Assembly (NCBI GenBank): GCA_012513735.1
Contig: JAAZBR010000057.1
Location: 1 to 6,913 of the forward strand
Origin: Clostridiales bacterium
Lineage (GTDB): Bacteria; Bacillota; Clostridia; Christensenellales; Aristaeellaceae
Direction: 5' to 3'
Length of the DNA stretch: 6,913 nucleotides
In this document: positions 6,749 to 6,913 of the stretch, one piece after another
How positions within the stretch are numbered: the stretch's first letter is position 1
Layout: every line of letters starts with the position of its first letter
Translations under genes and position numbers: made by a program
Notes under the pieces: model-generated
Database searches by the model: none
The model's input: only the letters and a program-made list of their open reading frames with translations
What the model was told of the DNA's origin: nothing

Positions 6749-6774
6749 AAAAAGCGTCCGAAAGGGCGCTTTTT
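6749..6774 (+). terminator. Intrinsic terminator of the YibE/F gene
   Basis: An 11-bp stem (6749-6759 with 6764-6774, including one G-U pair) is capped by a GAAA tetraloop, with five A at the base of the left arm and five T at the end of the right arm. It begins 7 bp after the YibE/F stop codon. This is the only hairpin in the window with a proper T-run, and the A-run on the left could make it work on the other strand too. Confidence 0.85.
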
Positions 6775-6791
6775 GATGAGCTGCGGACGCA

Positions 6792-6820
6792 TTGTGCCCC
6801 CCTGCCTAATTTGGTACAAT
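6792..6820 (+). promoter_or_regulatory. Predicted promoter of the right-edge gene
   Basis: TTGTGC (6792-6797) is followed after 17 bp by TACAAT (6815-6820), with an extended -10 TG at 6812-6813. Transcription would start near 6827, leaving a leader of just under 40 nt with a GAGGA ribosome binding site. It lies just after the YibE/F terminator, which supports an independent transcription unit. Confidence 0.65.
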
Positions 6821-6864
6821 ACGTTTGGCGGCGGGCCCAGGCTGCGCCGCAGAAAGAGGAAAGT

Positions 6865-6913
6865 ATGCCCTCTCTTGTCAGCACCCTTGTGCGCAGCCAG
6901 ATCAAGCTGCTGC
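6865..6913 (+). CDS. Start of an unidentified gene, 3' partial
   Basis: An ATG at 6865 opens a frame of 16 codons to the window edge, reading MPSLVSTLVRSQIKLL. It is preceded by AGAGGAAAG (6855-6863) at a suitable distance and by a good promoter at 6792-6820, so a real gene start is likely. The N-terminus is short, amphipathic and basic, without a signal-peptide core. Similar N-termini occur in some clostridial alpha/beta hydrolases (esterase-like), but 16 residues are too few to assign a family, and I do not claim a function. Confidence 0.6.
   Translation, partial: MPSLVSTLVRSQIKLL

Noticed and set aside
6723..6749. An 8-codon ORF (MSFRKLSP) overlapping the end of the YibE/F gene, with AAGGGCGG upstream
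   Set aside because: It could be a remnant of a coupled second yibE/F gene, since these often occur in pairs, but it is too short to support that and it runs straight into the terminator. Chance is the simpler reading.
1..6913. A novel multi-gene system such as defence, secretion or biosynthesis
   Set aside because: Every gene of adequate length belongs to a known family, strands alternate, and most genes have their own promoter or hairpin boundary. There are no repeats, recombinases, toxin-antitoxin pairs or unexplained conserved blocks that would point to a system.

Overview
The window looks like an ordinary chromosomal segment of a GC-rich Gram-positive anaerobe, most plausibly in the Clostridia (Oscillospiraceae- or Christensenellales-like). 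This is inferred from strong AGGAGG-type ribosome binding sites, extended -10 promoters, a short Clostridia-style Sec signal peptide, and a gene set (YibE/F protein, long-form AlaX, GufA/ZupT-type ZIP transporter) common there. Codons end mostly in G or C. No mobile element, tRNA, rRNA, CRISPR array or origin was seen.

Layout from left to right: (1) the 3' part of a calcineurin-like metallophosphoesterase on +, cut by the window edge, ending at a GC-rich hairpin shared with a convergent gene; (2) an HdeD/DUF308 six-helix membrane protein on -; (3) a long-form AlaX alanyl-tRNA editing protein on -, upstream of hdeD; (4) a ZIP metal transporter on +, divergent from alaX, with two back-to-back promoters whose -35 elements overlap in one palindrome; (5) a 284-bp leader with a direct repeat resembling PhoP boxes, followed by a secreted alkaline phosphatase on + with a complete active site, closed by a 15-bp hairpin; (6) a YibE/F multi-pass membrane protein on +, ending in a clear intrinsic terminator; (7) a new promoter and the first 16 codons of another gene on +, cut by the right edge.

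The genes look like separate transcription units rather than one pathway. The only functional thread is phosphate release: the metallophosphoesterase and the alkaline phosphatase are both hydrolases that act on phosphoesters, and the alkaline phosphatase has the promoter layout expected of phosphate-starvation control. I do not see a new multi-gene system. The points most worth checking are regulatory: the PhoP-box-like repeat, the shared divergent promoter, and the similar hairpins after both phosphatase genes.
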